From Candidatus Gallacutalibacter stercoravium (GTDB lineage: Bacteria > Bacillota > Clostridia > Oscillospirales > Acutalibacteraceae): a stretch of DNA of 64,000 bases. Below, one piece after another: positions 43,045-50,477 of this stretch. The DNA lies in contig DVJE01000018.1 of NCBI GenBank assembly GCA_018716975.1, positions 1 to 64,000 on the forward strand. Direction: 5' to 3'. The notes under the pieces are model-generated. The model saw only the letters and a program-made list of their open reading frames with translations. It made no database searches and was not told where the DNA came from. How positions within the stretch are numbered: position 1 is the first letter of the stretch; each line of letters opens with the position of its first letter. The position numbers and the translations under genes were made by a program.

Positions 43045-43080
43045 CGGGTGGGGAGGATGCAAGTCCGCCCCGCCCGTTTT
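43045..43080 (+). terminator. Intrinsic terminator between greA and lysS
   Basis: CGGGTGGGG pairs with CCCCGCCCG, followed by TTTTGC. The short T-run may allow read-through into lysS, which lies 160 bases downstream of greA. Confidence 0.6.
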
Positions 43081-43189
43081 GCTGTGCAATCAGGCATTTG
43101 TAAAGAGGATTTAGGTAATTTTGTATCAATAGGGCGCGCGTCTGCTGTCCCATCGGGGCGCGGCAGCGCCGGGAAAGGATGTTTGGGCA

Positions 43190-44710
43190 ATGGATGAAAA
43201 CAGAAAGGAAACAGCTGCCGAGCAGGAGACGCAGGCCCCCGCACAAGAGGATCTCAGCGAGCTGCTGCAAATCCGGCGAGATAAGCTGACCGCGTTGCAG
43301 CAAGAGGGGAAGGATCCCTTTTTAGAAACTACCTGTGAGGTGACAGCCCACGCGGCGGAAATTGTAGAGAACTTTGAAGAAATGGAAGGCAAGGATGTGT
43401 GCATCGCCGGGCGCATTATGAGCTGGCGCGAAATGGGCAAGGCCAGCTTTATGGATTTGCACGACCGCACCGGCCGCATGCAGGTGTATCTGCGCATTAA
43501 CGATTTGGGCGAAGAAGTGTACCACGGTTTTGCCAAATGGGATATCGGCGATATCGCCTGGGTAAAGGGCTTTGTGTTTCGCACCCGCAGGGGCGAGATT
43601 TCGGTGCACGCCAAAGAGGTTAAGCTGCTGAGCAAATCGCTGCTGCCCTTGCCGGACAAGTTCCACGGTTTAAAGGATACCGATTTACGTTACCGCCAGC
43701 GGTATGTGGATTTAATTGTAAACCCCGAGGTGAAAGACACCTTTATTAAGCGCAGCCAAATTATCAGCTCTTTGCGCCACAACCTAGACAGCCGTGGGTT
43801 TATAGAGGTAGAGACCCCTGTGCTCAACACCATCCCCGGCGGCGCCGCGGCGCGCCCCTTTATCACCCACCACAACACCCTGGATATCGATCTATATTTG
43901 CGCATTGCCCCGGAGCTTTACTTAAAGCGGCTGATTGTCGGCGGCATGGAACGGGTGTATGAGATCGGCCGGCTGTTCCGCAACGAAGGCATGGATGTAA
44001 AGCACAACCCGGAGTTTACCTCGCTTGAGCTGTATCAGGCTTATACGGATTATCACGGCATGATGGAAATCACCGAGCAGCTGGTAAATACCGCGGCCAA
44101 AGAGGTTTGCGGCACGGAAAAGGTGGTCTACCAAGGGGAAGAGATCGACTTGTCGCTGCCCTTCCGCCGGGTTACCATGATCGACGCTGTTAAGGAAGTT
44201 ACCGGCGTGGACTTCGGCAGCTTTTTGGGCGACGGCGAACGTGCTCGCCAAGAAGTGGAAAAGTTGGGTCTAGAAGTGGGCAACAAAGCCACTTGGGGGG
44301 ATTTGCTCAACCTGGTGTTTGAAGAAAAGGTGGAGCAAACCCTGGTGCAGCCCACCTTTGTGTGCGATTACCCGGTAGAGATATCGCCCCTGACCAAGCG
44401 CAAGCCCGGCGTGCCCCAGCTGGTGGAGCGTTTTGAGCTGTTTATGACCCGCCGGGAATTTGCCAACGCCTACACCGAGCTCAACGATCCCATCGATCAA
44501 CGGGAGCGCTTTATGCAGCAGGCGGCGCTGCGCGCAGCGGGGGACGATGAGGCCAACATGCTAGACGAGGACTTTTTGACCGCGTTGGAGTATGGCATGG
44601 CGCCCACCGGCGGCATGGGGATAGGCGTGGATCGCTTGGTGATGTTGCTGACCGACAGCGCTTCCATTCGCGACGTGCTATTGTTCCCAACGATGAAGCC
44701 TAAGGAATAA
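43190..44710 (+). CDS. lysS: Lysyl-tRNA synthetase, class II
   Basis: 506 residues. The OB-fold anticodon-binding region starts [18 protein letters not shown]. The catalytic part has motif 1 ([18 protein letters not shown]), motif 2 ([22 protein letters not shown]) and motif 3 ([18 protein letters not shown]). The N-terminal 25 residues are an acidic extension. It charges tRNA-Lys. The start is the ATG at 43190. It is followed closely by two genes that may share its transcript. Confidence 0.97.
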   Translation: MDENRKETAAEQETQAPAQEDLSELLQIRRDKLTALQQEGKDPFLETTCEVTAHAAEIVENFEEMEGKDVCIAGRIMSWREMGKASFMDLHDRTGRMQVYLRINDLGEEVYHGFAKWDIGDIAWVKGFVFRTRRGEISVHAKEVKLLSKSLLPLPDKFHGLKDTDLRYRQRYVDLIVNPEVKDTFIKRSQIISSLRHNLDSRGFIEVETPVLNTIPGGAAARPFITHHNTLDIDLYLRIAPELYLKRLIVGGMERVYEIGRLFRNEGMDVKHNPEFTSLELYQAYTDYHGMMEITEQLVNTAAKEVCGTEKVVYQGEEIDLSLPFRRVTMIDAVKEVTGVDFGSFLGDGERARQEVEKLGLEVGNKATWGDLLNLVFEEKVEQTLVQPTFVCDYPVEISPLTKRKPGVPQLVERFELFMTRREFANAYTELNDPIDQRERFMQQAALRAAGDDEANMLDEDFLTALEYGMAPTGGMGIGVDRLVMLLTDSASIRDVLLFPTMKPKE

Positions 44711-44770
44711 AATGGGATACCGGCCGGGTGGATGTTATCATGAAAGCGGTGCGGCGGAATGGAGGTTATT

Positions 44771-45562
44771 ATGCCCAGGCAAGGATTATTGGTTAACAGT
44801 GGGGAAGATACCATTCACAAAAACAAAGTGACTGAAGAAAATATGACCCCCAAGCAAAAACGAAAGAATTTTTGGTTTTACCATAAAACCCACTTTATTG
44901 TGGGATTCATTGCCCTTGTTTTGGTGGCTTGGTTCGTATACGATTGGATAAACCGGGATAATCCCGACTACACCATTGACATGATAACGGTGGATTCTTA
45001 CCCTGTCGATTTATTGCACCAGCTGGAAGACGCCATCGCCCAGCAGGGAGACGATCTCAACGGCGACGGCAAGGTTGTGGTGCTAATTAACCAATATACG
45101 ATGAACCCCGGCGGAACAGGCACCAGCAATGCCAATTTAGAAATGGCCAATTATACAAGAATCGCCGCGGATTTAGAGTCGAAAGAAGTTGTTTTGTTTT
45201 TCTTGGATGATACCAATTTGGCTTATTACCAGAGCGTAGAGGATCAAGAGCCGCTTTTTGCTTATGAAGATGGCACCACCCCGGTCTCGGGAGCCACCGA
45301 TTATGAAAACATGGGCTATTCCTGGGATGAAATGGAAGCCTTAAACAGCGTTAATTATACGGTGAATATGTTGAACGAAAGCGGCGACGATTTAGAAACA
45401 GTAGACGCTGAGCCTTATTTGGAAAAGCTACGCCTGTGTGTGCGTACCTTTGGCGAGGCCGATATGGAAAATCCGGATATCCAACAGAGGTTGGAACAAA
45501 GCAAGGCGCTGCAGCAACGCCTTGTGTCTGCCCAAGCAGAGCAGGCAGAGCAGGGGCAATAA
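44771..45562 (+). CDS. Membrane-anchored extracellular protein of unknown function
   Basis: 263 residues. A basic stretch (MTPKQKRKNFWFYHKTH) precedes one membrane span (FIVGFIALVLVAWFVYDWI). The rest appears to be extracellular. It contains GDDLNGDGKVVVLIN, a Ca-binding DxNxDG-like loop, and a Gln-rich C-terminus (QQRLVSAQAEQAEQ). No enzyme motif is visible. I recall similar proteins in related Clostridia but no named family. ATG 44771 has GGAGG five bases upstream; an earlier in-frame ATG (44759) contains that site. Confidence 0.7.
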   Translation: MPRQGLLVNSGEDTIHKNKVTEENMTPKQKRKNFWFYHKTHFIVGFIALVLVAWFVYDWINRDNPDYTIDMITVDSYPVDLLHQLEDAIAQQGDDLNGDGKVVVLINQYTMNPGGTGTSNANLEMANYTRIAADLESKEVVLFFLDDTNLAYYQSVEDQEPLFAYEDGTTPVSGATDYENMGYSWDEMEALNSVNYTVNMLNESGDDLETVDAEPYLEKLRLCVRTFGEADMENPDIQQRLEQSKALQQRLVSAQAEQAEQGQ

Positions 45563-45571
45563 AATGTTTCG

Positions 45572-45605
45572 GGAGCCGGAGGCGTGTGCCGCCGGTTCCT
45601 TTTTT
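45572..45605 (+). terminator. Intrinsic terminator
   Basis: GGAGCCGGAGGC pairs with GCCGCCGGTTCC and is followed by TTTTTT. Confidence 0.75.
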
Positions 45606-45678
45606 ACAAAGCGATATAGAAAAAGTAGGCAGGTGGCATGTTCTAATGGAAAGCCGCCCGCTGGACGGAGGAGATTGG

Positions 45679-46410
45679 ATGAAAGAGAACCGATACGACG
45701 ACCAGGTCTTTTTTCAAAAATATAGCCAAATGAGCCGCTCTCAGCAAGGGTTGGAGGGAGCGGGAGAATGGCAAACGCTGCGCCGCCTCTTGCCGGATTT
45801 CAACGGCAAAAGGGTGTTGGATTTAGGCTGTGGCTACGGCTGGCACTGCATTTATGCTGCCGAGCATGGGGCCAGCAGCGTAACGGGTCTGGATATTTCA
45901 GAAAAAATGCTGGCGGTGGCGCACAAGAAAACCCATTATCCGCAGGTGCAATACCTGCATATGGCGGTGGAGGATTTTGATTACCCAGCAGAACGCTACG
46001 ATGTTGTGCTAAGTTCTCTTGCGTTGCACTATGTGGCTTCTTTTGAAGAGGTGGCTCGCCGGGTTTACCGCTGTTTAACCCCCGGCGGCGTGTTTGTTTT
46101 TTCGGTAGAACACCCGGTGTTTACCGCCTATGGTTCGCAGGATTGGTATTACGACGGGCAAGGGAACATTTTGCATTTCCCGGTGGATCACTACTTTTTG
46201 GAAGGGCAGCGCGAAGCGGTCTTTTTGGGAGAAAAGGTGTTAAAATATCATAAAACCCTTACAACCTATTTAGAGGGTTTGCTTTCTACGGGATTTGTCA
46301 TCAACCATGTGGTGGAACCGCAGCCTCCCGCCGAAATGTTGGATACTGTGGCAGGCATGCGTGACGAATTACGCCGGCCCATGATGCTACTGGTTCGCGC
46401 GCAAAAGTAG
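45679..46410 (+). CDS. Class I SAM-dependent methyltransferase
   Basis: 243 residues. The SAM-binding motif I is RVLDLGCGYGWHCIYAAEHG, followed by VTGLDISEKML (motif post I), YDVVLSSLALHYV (motif II) and LTPGGVFVFSVEHP (motif III). The C-terminal part (ILHFPVDHYFLEGQREAVFL) is the substrate side and is not recognised. It methylates an unknown small molecule. GGAGGAG lies eight bases before ATG 45679, and terminators flank the gene, so it may be monocistronic. Confidence 0.92.
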   Translation: MKENRYDDQVFFQKYSQMSRSQQGLEGAGEWQTLRRLLPDFNGKRVLDLGCGYGWHCIYAAEHGASSVTGLDISEKMLAVAHKKTHYPQVQYLHMAVEDFDYPAERYDVVLSSLALHYVASFEEVARRVYRCLTPGGVFVFSVEHPVFTAYGSQDWYYDGQGNILHFPVDHYFLEGQREAVFLGEKVLKYHKTLTTYLEGLLSTGFVINHVVEPQPPAEMLDTVAGMRDELRRPMMLLVRAQK

Positions 46411-46477
46411 GATGAAGTGCCAGACAGGCGGCTAGGCGGTTATAAAAAATAATAAGCAGCAATAGGCAAAATAAAAA

Positions 46478-46508
46478 GGATTGGGAGAAGTGTCCCAATC
46501 CTTTTTTA
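46478..46508 (+). terminator. Intrinsic terminator after the methyltransferase
   Basis: GGATTGGG, eight-base loop, CCCAATCC, then TTTTTTAC. Confidence 0.85.
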
Positions 46509-46589
46509 CAGCTTTTACAGGGCCGGCAGCCACTCACCGGCTCTGTATTTATACAAATAAAAAGCCCGCCCAGCCGTATCGCGCGAATA

Positions 46590-46757
46590 ATAACCTGCCT
46601 ACCAAAAGACAGGTGGGTGCCTGCCCACCGGGTTCATGCTCCCTTCTTCCAGCACAAGGCCGGGAGGTCTGCAGTCCACCGGCGGAGCTAAGCTCCCGAA
46701 AAATACGTTGTAGGGTTATATAAGCGCAGTCCACGCACTGGGCAGGAAAGCTTTGCT
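46590..46757 (-). ncRNA. ssrS: 6S RNA candidate
   Basis: Minus-strand RNA of about 168 bases from a TATAAT promoter. Terminal stem: CCTGCC near the 5' end pairs with GGCAGG near the 3' end. Inside lie ACCCTACAACGTATTTTTCG, then GCCTTGTGCTGGAA, which resembles the GCCTTGTGTTGGAA block I remember from Bacillus 6S-1. A large asymmetric internal bulge between two arms is consistent with the open-promoter mimic that binds sigma-70 RNA polymerase. Exact ends are estimates; no terminator hairpin was seen, so the 3' end may be processed. Confidence 0.6.
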
Positions 46758-46763
46758 ACCTTC

Positions 46764-46792
46764 ATTATAGCATGTTTTGCGGTATTTATGAA
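46764..46792 (-). promoter_or_regulatory. Promoter of the 6S RNA candidate
   Basis: Minus strand: -10 TATAAT (46769-46764), -35 TTCATA 17 bases upstream. It fires towards the 6S candidate, away from the DUF1292 stop. Confidence 0.55.
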
Positions 46793-46839
46793 GGGTTTTG
46801 TAAGGAAATTATAGGCATCTTTCGCTAGACGAAAAGGTG

Positions 46840-47160
46840 TTAATTTTGGCTGCCCTCATCGTCTTCATCATCGGCGGATTCAAACATCTCTTCAAAACGG
46901 CTTTCAAACTGCTCGGCCAGCTGATCCAAAAGCTCTTCATCCTCCACCTCGGCCAGCTGCTGCTCGCCGTCTTCTTCGATGGCCTCAAAAATATAATAGG
47001 AACCGTCGGATTCCACCGACTCCTCAGGATCGTCGAATGTGGGCAGCAGGGCGTAAAAGCAACCATCGTCGTTTTCAATTACGTCAAGAATCTCGAATTC
47101 ATGCTCGTTCCCGTCATCGTCGATCAAGGTGATCAGATCCGCGGCAAATTCATTATCCAT
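46840..47160 (-). CDS. DUF1292 domain-containing protein
   Basis: 106 residues, strongly acidic. It has DLITLIDDDGNEHEFEILDV and YYIFEAIEEDGEQQLAEVED, the DUF1292 signature, and a very acidic C-terminus (SADDEDDEGSQN). Firmicute homologues are small cytoplasmic proteins of unknown function, often near ruvX and mltG. I start at ATG 47160; the upstream ATG 47169 would overlap the GGAG site. It has its own promoter. Confidence 0.9.
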   Translation of the reverse strand: MDNEFAADLITLIDDDGNEHEFEILDVIENDDGCFYALLPTFDDPEESVESDGSYYIFEAIEEDGEQQLAEVEDEELLDQLAEQFESRFEEMFESADDEDDEGSQN

Positions 47161-47210
47161 GTGTTTCATCTCCTTTTTGACCCTTAACAGGTGAAAGGGT
47201 AACTGCCCCT

Positions 47211-47239
47211 ATTGTACCGTTTTGCCCGGCGATAGTCAA
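47211..47239 (-). promoter_or_regulatory. Promoter of the DUF1292 gene
   Basis: Minus strand: -35 TTGACT (47239-47234), 17 bases, -10 TACAAT (47216-47211). A short leader hairpin (ACCCTT ... AAGGGT) precedes the ribosome-binding site. Confidence 0.7.
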
Positions 47240-47321
47240 CCGCTATTTGCAGCTTTTATTGAATTTTCCAGAGCCTGATCGCGATAATAACATAAAAAAA
47301 TAAAACTTTTTAAAAAAAGTA

Positions 47322-47349
47322 TTGACAAAATACATAAGCGTGCTATAAT
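47322..47349 (+). promoter_or_regulatory. Strong promoter of the large ncRNA candidate
   Basis: -35 TTGACA (47322-47327), 16 bases, extended -10 TGC-TATAAT (TATAAT at 47344-47349). It directs transcription into a gene-free AT-rich region. Confidence 0.85.
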
Positions 47350-47392
47350 AAAGACGTACTCAAGAAAAGGTACAAAAAATGACGAGATGATA

Positions 47393-47418
47393 GAGAAAGG
47401 GGCGAGTCCAATGGACAG
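47393..47418 (+). repeat. GAGTCC motif, copy 1
   Basis: AAAGGGGCGAGTCCAATGGA: purine run, GAGTCC, then AATG. It sits 40-60 bases after the predicted start of the ncRNA. Confidence 0.55.
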
Positions 47419-47956
47419 TATAGAAACGCAGCATCTGTGCTTCGGCTGTGCAGGTCGGAGCGCCCGGATTTTCGCTAATAAATAAAAATTGTTTGGGTTG
47501 CCTTTGATAGGGTGCAAGTTCCATTCAAAGAAATGGCTCCCGCACCGGGAACCCCGCTTAGAACCGGATCAGCGGTTAAAAAGCGATTTATCTGGTTTTA
47601 AAGATGCGAGCGAAGGATGAAAGAGCTACCATAAAGAAAAGGTAGCAAGGCAAAGCTAAGTGGCTTGCAAAACAATTTAATACCAGATGCCTCTTACTTT
47701 TTGGCTGTTGCTCAAAGACTTGCATGGATAGCAGCGTTAGTTGTATCAATACATGCCGGATAAAGAGCAAGATTGGCTACAGTAATCGGTTGTTTCATAT
47801 GGGGAAATATGGAATATAACGTGGTTAGGGCTGCGGCTATGATAGAAGAAGCTAGAGGGTGGTTCGAAAAACGAATCGCTGTAGGTTATAATCAGGCCAA
47901 GAAGAAAAGAAGTGGCAAAAACGAATGTAGAGACCTTGTTATAAAAAATTTTAAAA

Positions 47957-47981
47957 AGAAAGAGGTGAGTCCAAAGTACAG
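47957..47981 (+). repeat. GAGTCC motif, copy 2
   Basis: AGAAAGAGGTGAGTCCAAAG. Same core as copy 1; a related GAGCCCAAAG follows at 47985-47994. Confidence 0.55.
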
Positions 47982-48063
47982 GATTGAGCCCAAAGGGCTG
48001 TAGCGATTATGTGTTGTAAGAGCTAATAAAAGAGATATTTTATTCTCATTCCTTATTTCTATT

Positions 48064-48085
48064 GAAAAGGTGAGTCCAATGTTCT
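48064..48085 (+). repeat. GAGTCC motif, copy 3
   Basis: GAAAAGGTGAGTCCAATGTT. The AATG is followed by TTCTAG, so if read as a start codon it gives a two-codon ORF. Confidence 0.55.
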
Positions 48086-48278
48086 AGGATAATTACCTCC
48101 TCAAAAGAGGTTGTCGATTTCTATAAGTTTTTCTTCGCGATAAGGTTCACTAGAAAGGCCATGCATATCTGAAGAGGCAAATGCCTAAACGGGCTGGAAT
48201 GCAAGGGTATAGTTTCGTTGGTTTACCAAAAAGCGAGAAAGCAGGCAACTTATAGAATAGATGACAAAAATCGTAAAA

Positions 48279-48304
48279 GATAAGGATTGAGTCCCATGTG
48301 GTAA
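48279..48304 (+). repeat. GAGTCC motif, copy 4
   Basis: GATAAGGATTGAGTCCCATG. The ATG is followed by TGGTAA, again a two-codon ORF. Confidence 0.5.
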
Positions 48305-48449
48305 ATAGATAGCAGGAGAGAAGAAACCGAAATAAGCTTTTGTGACGAGAAAGCAAAAGTGGCTTTTAATTTGAATTTTATCAATATAGTTATAAGACCG
48401 GTATTTCGGGGAAAAGAACTCCTATCTTACAAATCTTATTAAACAATTG

Positions 48450-48484
48450 GCCCCCGGCAGTGGTGTAAGCTGCCGGGGGCTTTT
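48450..48484 (+). terminator. Intrinsic terminator of the large ncRNA candidate
   Basis: GCCCCCGGCAG, nine-base loop, CTGCCGGGGGC, then TTTTCTATCT: a perfect eleven-base stem with no nearby gene upstream that it could serve other than the RNA. Confidence 0.9.
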
Positions 48485-48710
48485 CTATCTGTTAAACAAA
48501 AGATGGCGAGATTGCGCAGGTAAGGGCCGTTGCTATCTGATTGCCACTTTAGCAGGCAAAGGGGACGATAGAGCGGTGATGTTTTGCGTTGTTTCAGGGT
48601 AAGCTGGTGCCGGGAGAGACGCACACAGATCGATGAGCCTAAGATTGTGTAGCCAGCGTTGCCGCAAAGCGGCTTTAAAAAATAGAATGGCCGCGATGGC
48701 CGCGCGGCCG

Positions 48711-49187
48711 TTAGGTGGTAAGGTGGGCGGTTTGCGCCCCCAAAAGCGTTATCAGCCCTTGGGGCTCCGCTTCAATTTGTGTGCCGATGCGCCCACCGCT
48801 AACAAAAATGGTGGGCTGGGTGAGGGCCGCACTGTCAAAGACGGTGCGATAGGCTTTTTTCATACCGATGGGGGAGCAGCCGCCCCGAATGTAGCCGGTG
48901 ACCCGGTTGATATCCTTTACCGGAATGAGATCCACGGCCTTTTCCCCCACGCTGCGGGCCGCCGCTTTGCGATCCAGCTCGGCTGCAACAGGGATGACGA
49001 AAACAAAATAGTTGCCGCTGGATCCTTTGGTAACCAAGGTTTTAAATACCTGCTGTAGATTTTGACCCATTTTTTGTGCTACGGATACGCCGTCTATATG
49101 GCCGTCGGCCGCATCGTAATTGTGATGGCGGTAAGCCAAGCCCGCCTTATCTAAAACGCGCATAGCGTTGGTTTTTACTTCTGGCAT
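48711..49187 (-). CDS. ybaK: YbaK/EbsC-type aminoacyl-tRNA deacylase
   Basis: 158 residues of the YbaK/ProX editing fold. It has TNAMRVLDKAGLAYRHHNYD, the VFKTLVTKG segment with the functional Lys, FVFVIPVAAELDRKAAA and GYIRGGCSPIGMKK (conserved Gly-Cys-Ser-Pro). YbaK hydrolyses Cys-tRNA-Pro produced by mischarging. ATG 49187 has GGAGGG seven bases upstream. It lies downstream of nagB, but a terminator separates the two. Confidence 0.92.
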   Translation of the reverse strand: MPEVKTNAMRVLDKAGLAYRHHNYDAADGHIDGVSVAQKMGQNLQQVFKTLVTKGSSGNYFVFVIPVAAELDRKAAARSVGEKAVDLIPVKDINRVTGYIRGGCSPIGMKKAYRTVFDSAALTQPTIFVSGGRIGTQIEAEPQGLITLLGAQTAHLTT

Positions 49188-49220
49188 GGTTGTGCCCTCC
49201 TGATCCATAATAAAAAGCAA

Positions 49221-49243
49221 AAGCGCCGGGCGTATCACCCGGC
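49221..49243 (-). terminator. Intrinsic terminator after nagB
   Basis: GCGCCGGG, seven-base loop, CCCGGCGC; on the minus strand TTTTGCTTTTT follows. Confidence 0.8.
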
Positions 49244-49250
49244 GCGGTGG

Positions 49251-49976
49251 TTATAGTAGGGCAGCGGCGTCAGGGTCGGCAAATACGGTTACGCAGGGGT
49301 GCAGCTGCAAAATAGAGGCGGGGCAGCGGGGGGTGATATCCCCCTTTACCATGCCCAAAACCGCCTCGGCCTTGGCTTTGCCGGTGGCGATCAAAATAAT
49401 TTGCCGGGCGCGCATAATAGAGCCGATGCCCATGCTCACAGCAAACCGGGGCACCTGATCTGCGCTGTCGAAAAAGCGCGCGTTGGCTGCAATGGTGCTT
49501 TCGCTCAACTGTACCTTGTGTGTGCCGTCGGGAAAGCAGTCGCAAGGTTCGTTAAAAGCGATATGGCCGTTGTTACCAATGCCCAGAATTTGTAGATCAA
49601 TCCCGCCGCAGGCGGCAATGCTGGCGTCGTATGCTTTGGCGGATTGCTCCACGTCGCTTTCTGTGCCGCTGGGAATATGAATATTCTCCTGGGGCAGATT
49701 AATTTTTGAAAAAAGGTTTTGCTGCATAAAAGCATGGTAGCTGGCCGGATGGTCGCGGTCAAGGCCCACATATTCGTCCAAGTTAAAGGATACCGCTTTA
49801 GAAAAATCCAGCAGACCCTGATCGTAAAGGGCCGTTAGGCTTTCATAAACGGGCAGCGGGGAGGAGCCGGTGGCGAAGCCCAGCACGCTGCGGGGGTTTT
49901 TCAAAAGCTGCGCGGCAAACATCATAGCCGCAGCTTGTCCGATTTGCCGCTTTTCGGGATATACCACAAGATTCAT
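49251..49976 (-). CDS. nagB: Glucosamine-6-phosphate deaminase
   Basis: 241 residues, normal for NagB. Seen: GFATGSSPLPVYESL, SFNLDEYVGLDRDHPASYHAFM (active-site Asp and acidic loop), and ILGIGNNGHIAFNEPCDCF (catalytic Asn-Gly-His-Ile loop). It converts glucosamine-6-phosphate to fructose-6-phosphate and ammonia, feeding amino sugars into glycolysis. No nagA or nag regulator is beside it. The C-terminus is shorter than in E. coli NagB, which has an allosteric site, so this form is probably unregulated. Confidence 0.95.
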   Translation of the reverse strand: MNLVVYPEKRQIGQAAAMMFAAQLLKNPRSVLGFATGSSPLPVYESLTALYDQGLLDFSKAVSFNLDEYVGLDRDHPASYHAFMQQNLFSKINLPQENIHIPSGTESDVEQSAKAYDASIAACGGIDLQILGIGNNGHIAFNEPCDCFPDGTHKVQLSESTIAANARFFDSADQVPRFAVSMGIGSIMRARQIILIATGKAKAEAVLGMVKGDITPRCPASILQLHPCVTVFADPDAAALL

Positions 49977-50151
49977 GTCGTTCCACTCCTTGCCTCTCCG
50001 GCGCCGTCTGCCGGAGGTTTTCTATATTCACTATTGTACCATACCTGTGGTTTTACGCAAGCCCTATTGCGGATAGCCGCGGCGCAAACCGGTACTTACT
50101 CACGATTTGGATCTGGTTTTTTATTTAAGATAGAAGATTGTGGCAAAGGTG

Positions 50152-50160
50152 TGGTATAAT
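50152..50160 (+). promoter_or_regulatory. Extended -10 promoter with structured leader
   Basis: TGGTATAAT (TATAAT at 50155-50160). The predicted leader to the gene at 50478 is about 310 bases. Near its 5' end GCACAACC (50165-50172) can pair with GGTTGTGC (50228-50235), and AACCAAG with CTTGGTT (50218-50224), which are mutually exclusive. The 49977-50477 gap holds no supportable gene. Confidence 0.45.
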
Positions 50161-50477
50161 GTGTGCACAACCAAGTTGCGCGCACAGAAAGAAACCAGCA
50201 CACGCTTGATTGGCGCTCTTGGTTTGCGGTTGTGCGCATGGCTTGTTTAGTGCTGCTTTAGAGCAGATTGAGAACAGCAGTTAAAAACAACGAAAACAAC
50301 AGCCGGATTGTGCTTGCGCGAAAACTAGCGTATGCGATACGGGAAACAGCTGGGCTGCGTTGGCTCCGGCGGTCAAGGGAGAACGACTCAACAGGTATCA
50401 TTGGCTGTTATGCGGTTGTGAAAATAGTTTGTCCTTTCGCGCTTTCCTTATCAGTTTTCAGCAAAGGAGCATGTGTA

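Larger units (their letters stand above)
47356..48484 (+). ncRNA. Large structured noncoding RNA candidate, about 1.1 kb
   Basis: The region between a strong extended -10 promoter and the terminator at 48450 is AT-rich compared with the rest of the window and lacks a convincing gene. Many local hairpins can be read: GCTACC/GGTAGC (47625-47646), GCAAG/CTTGC (47645-47669), ACCTC/GAGGT with a CCTCAAAAG-type loop (48095-48111), AGGC-AAAT-GCCT (48175-48186), and a UUCG-capped stem near 47440. Four copies of a motif around GAGTCC are spread over it. The length exceeds 6S, RNase P or tmRNA, and I do not recognise those folds. OLE, GOLLD and ROOL are size-class analogues, not identified matches. The only internal ORF (47773-48003) lacks coding character. 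Confidence 0.6.

Noticed and set aside
47850-47885. GGTTCGAAAAAC, a T-loop-like sequence suggesting a tRNA
   Set aside because: No acceptor stem, D-arm or anticodon arm can be built around it. It forms a simple hairpin in the ncRNA candidate.
47773-48003. 76-residue ORF inside the large ncRNA candidate
   Set aside because: It lacks a ribosome-binding site at the proper distance, has no family motif and overlaps hairpins and a repeat copy. I therefore do not annotate it as a gene, though it should be retested if homologues exist.
47393-48304. CRISPR array suggested by the repeated GAGTCC motif
   Set aside because: The copies are irregularly spaced (about 100-560 bases apart), short and imperfect, with no cas genes nearby.
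47356-48484. Group II intron or retron
   Set aside because: No reverse transcriptase gene is present, and I see neither the GTGYG 5' end nor a domain V-type hairpin.
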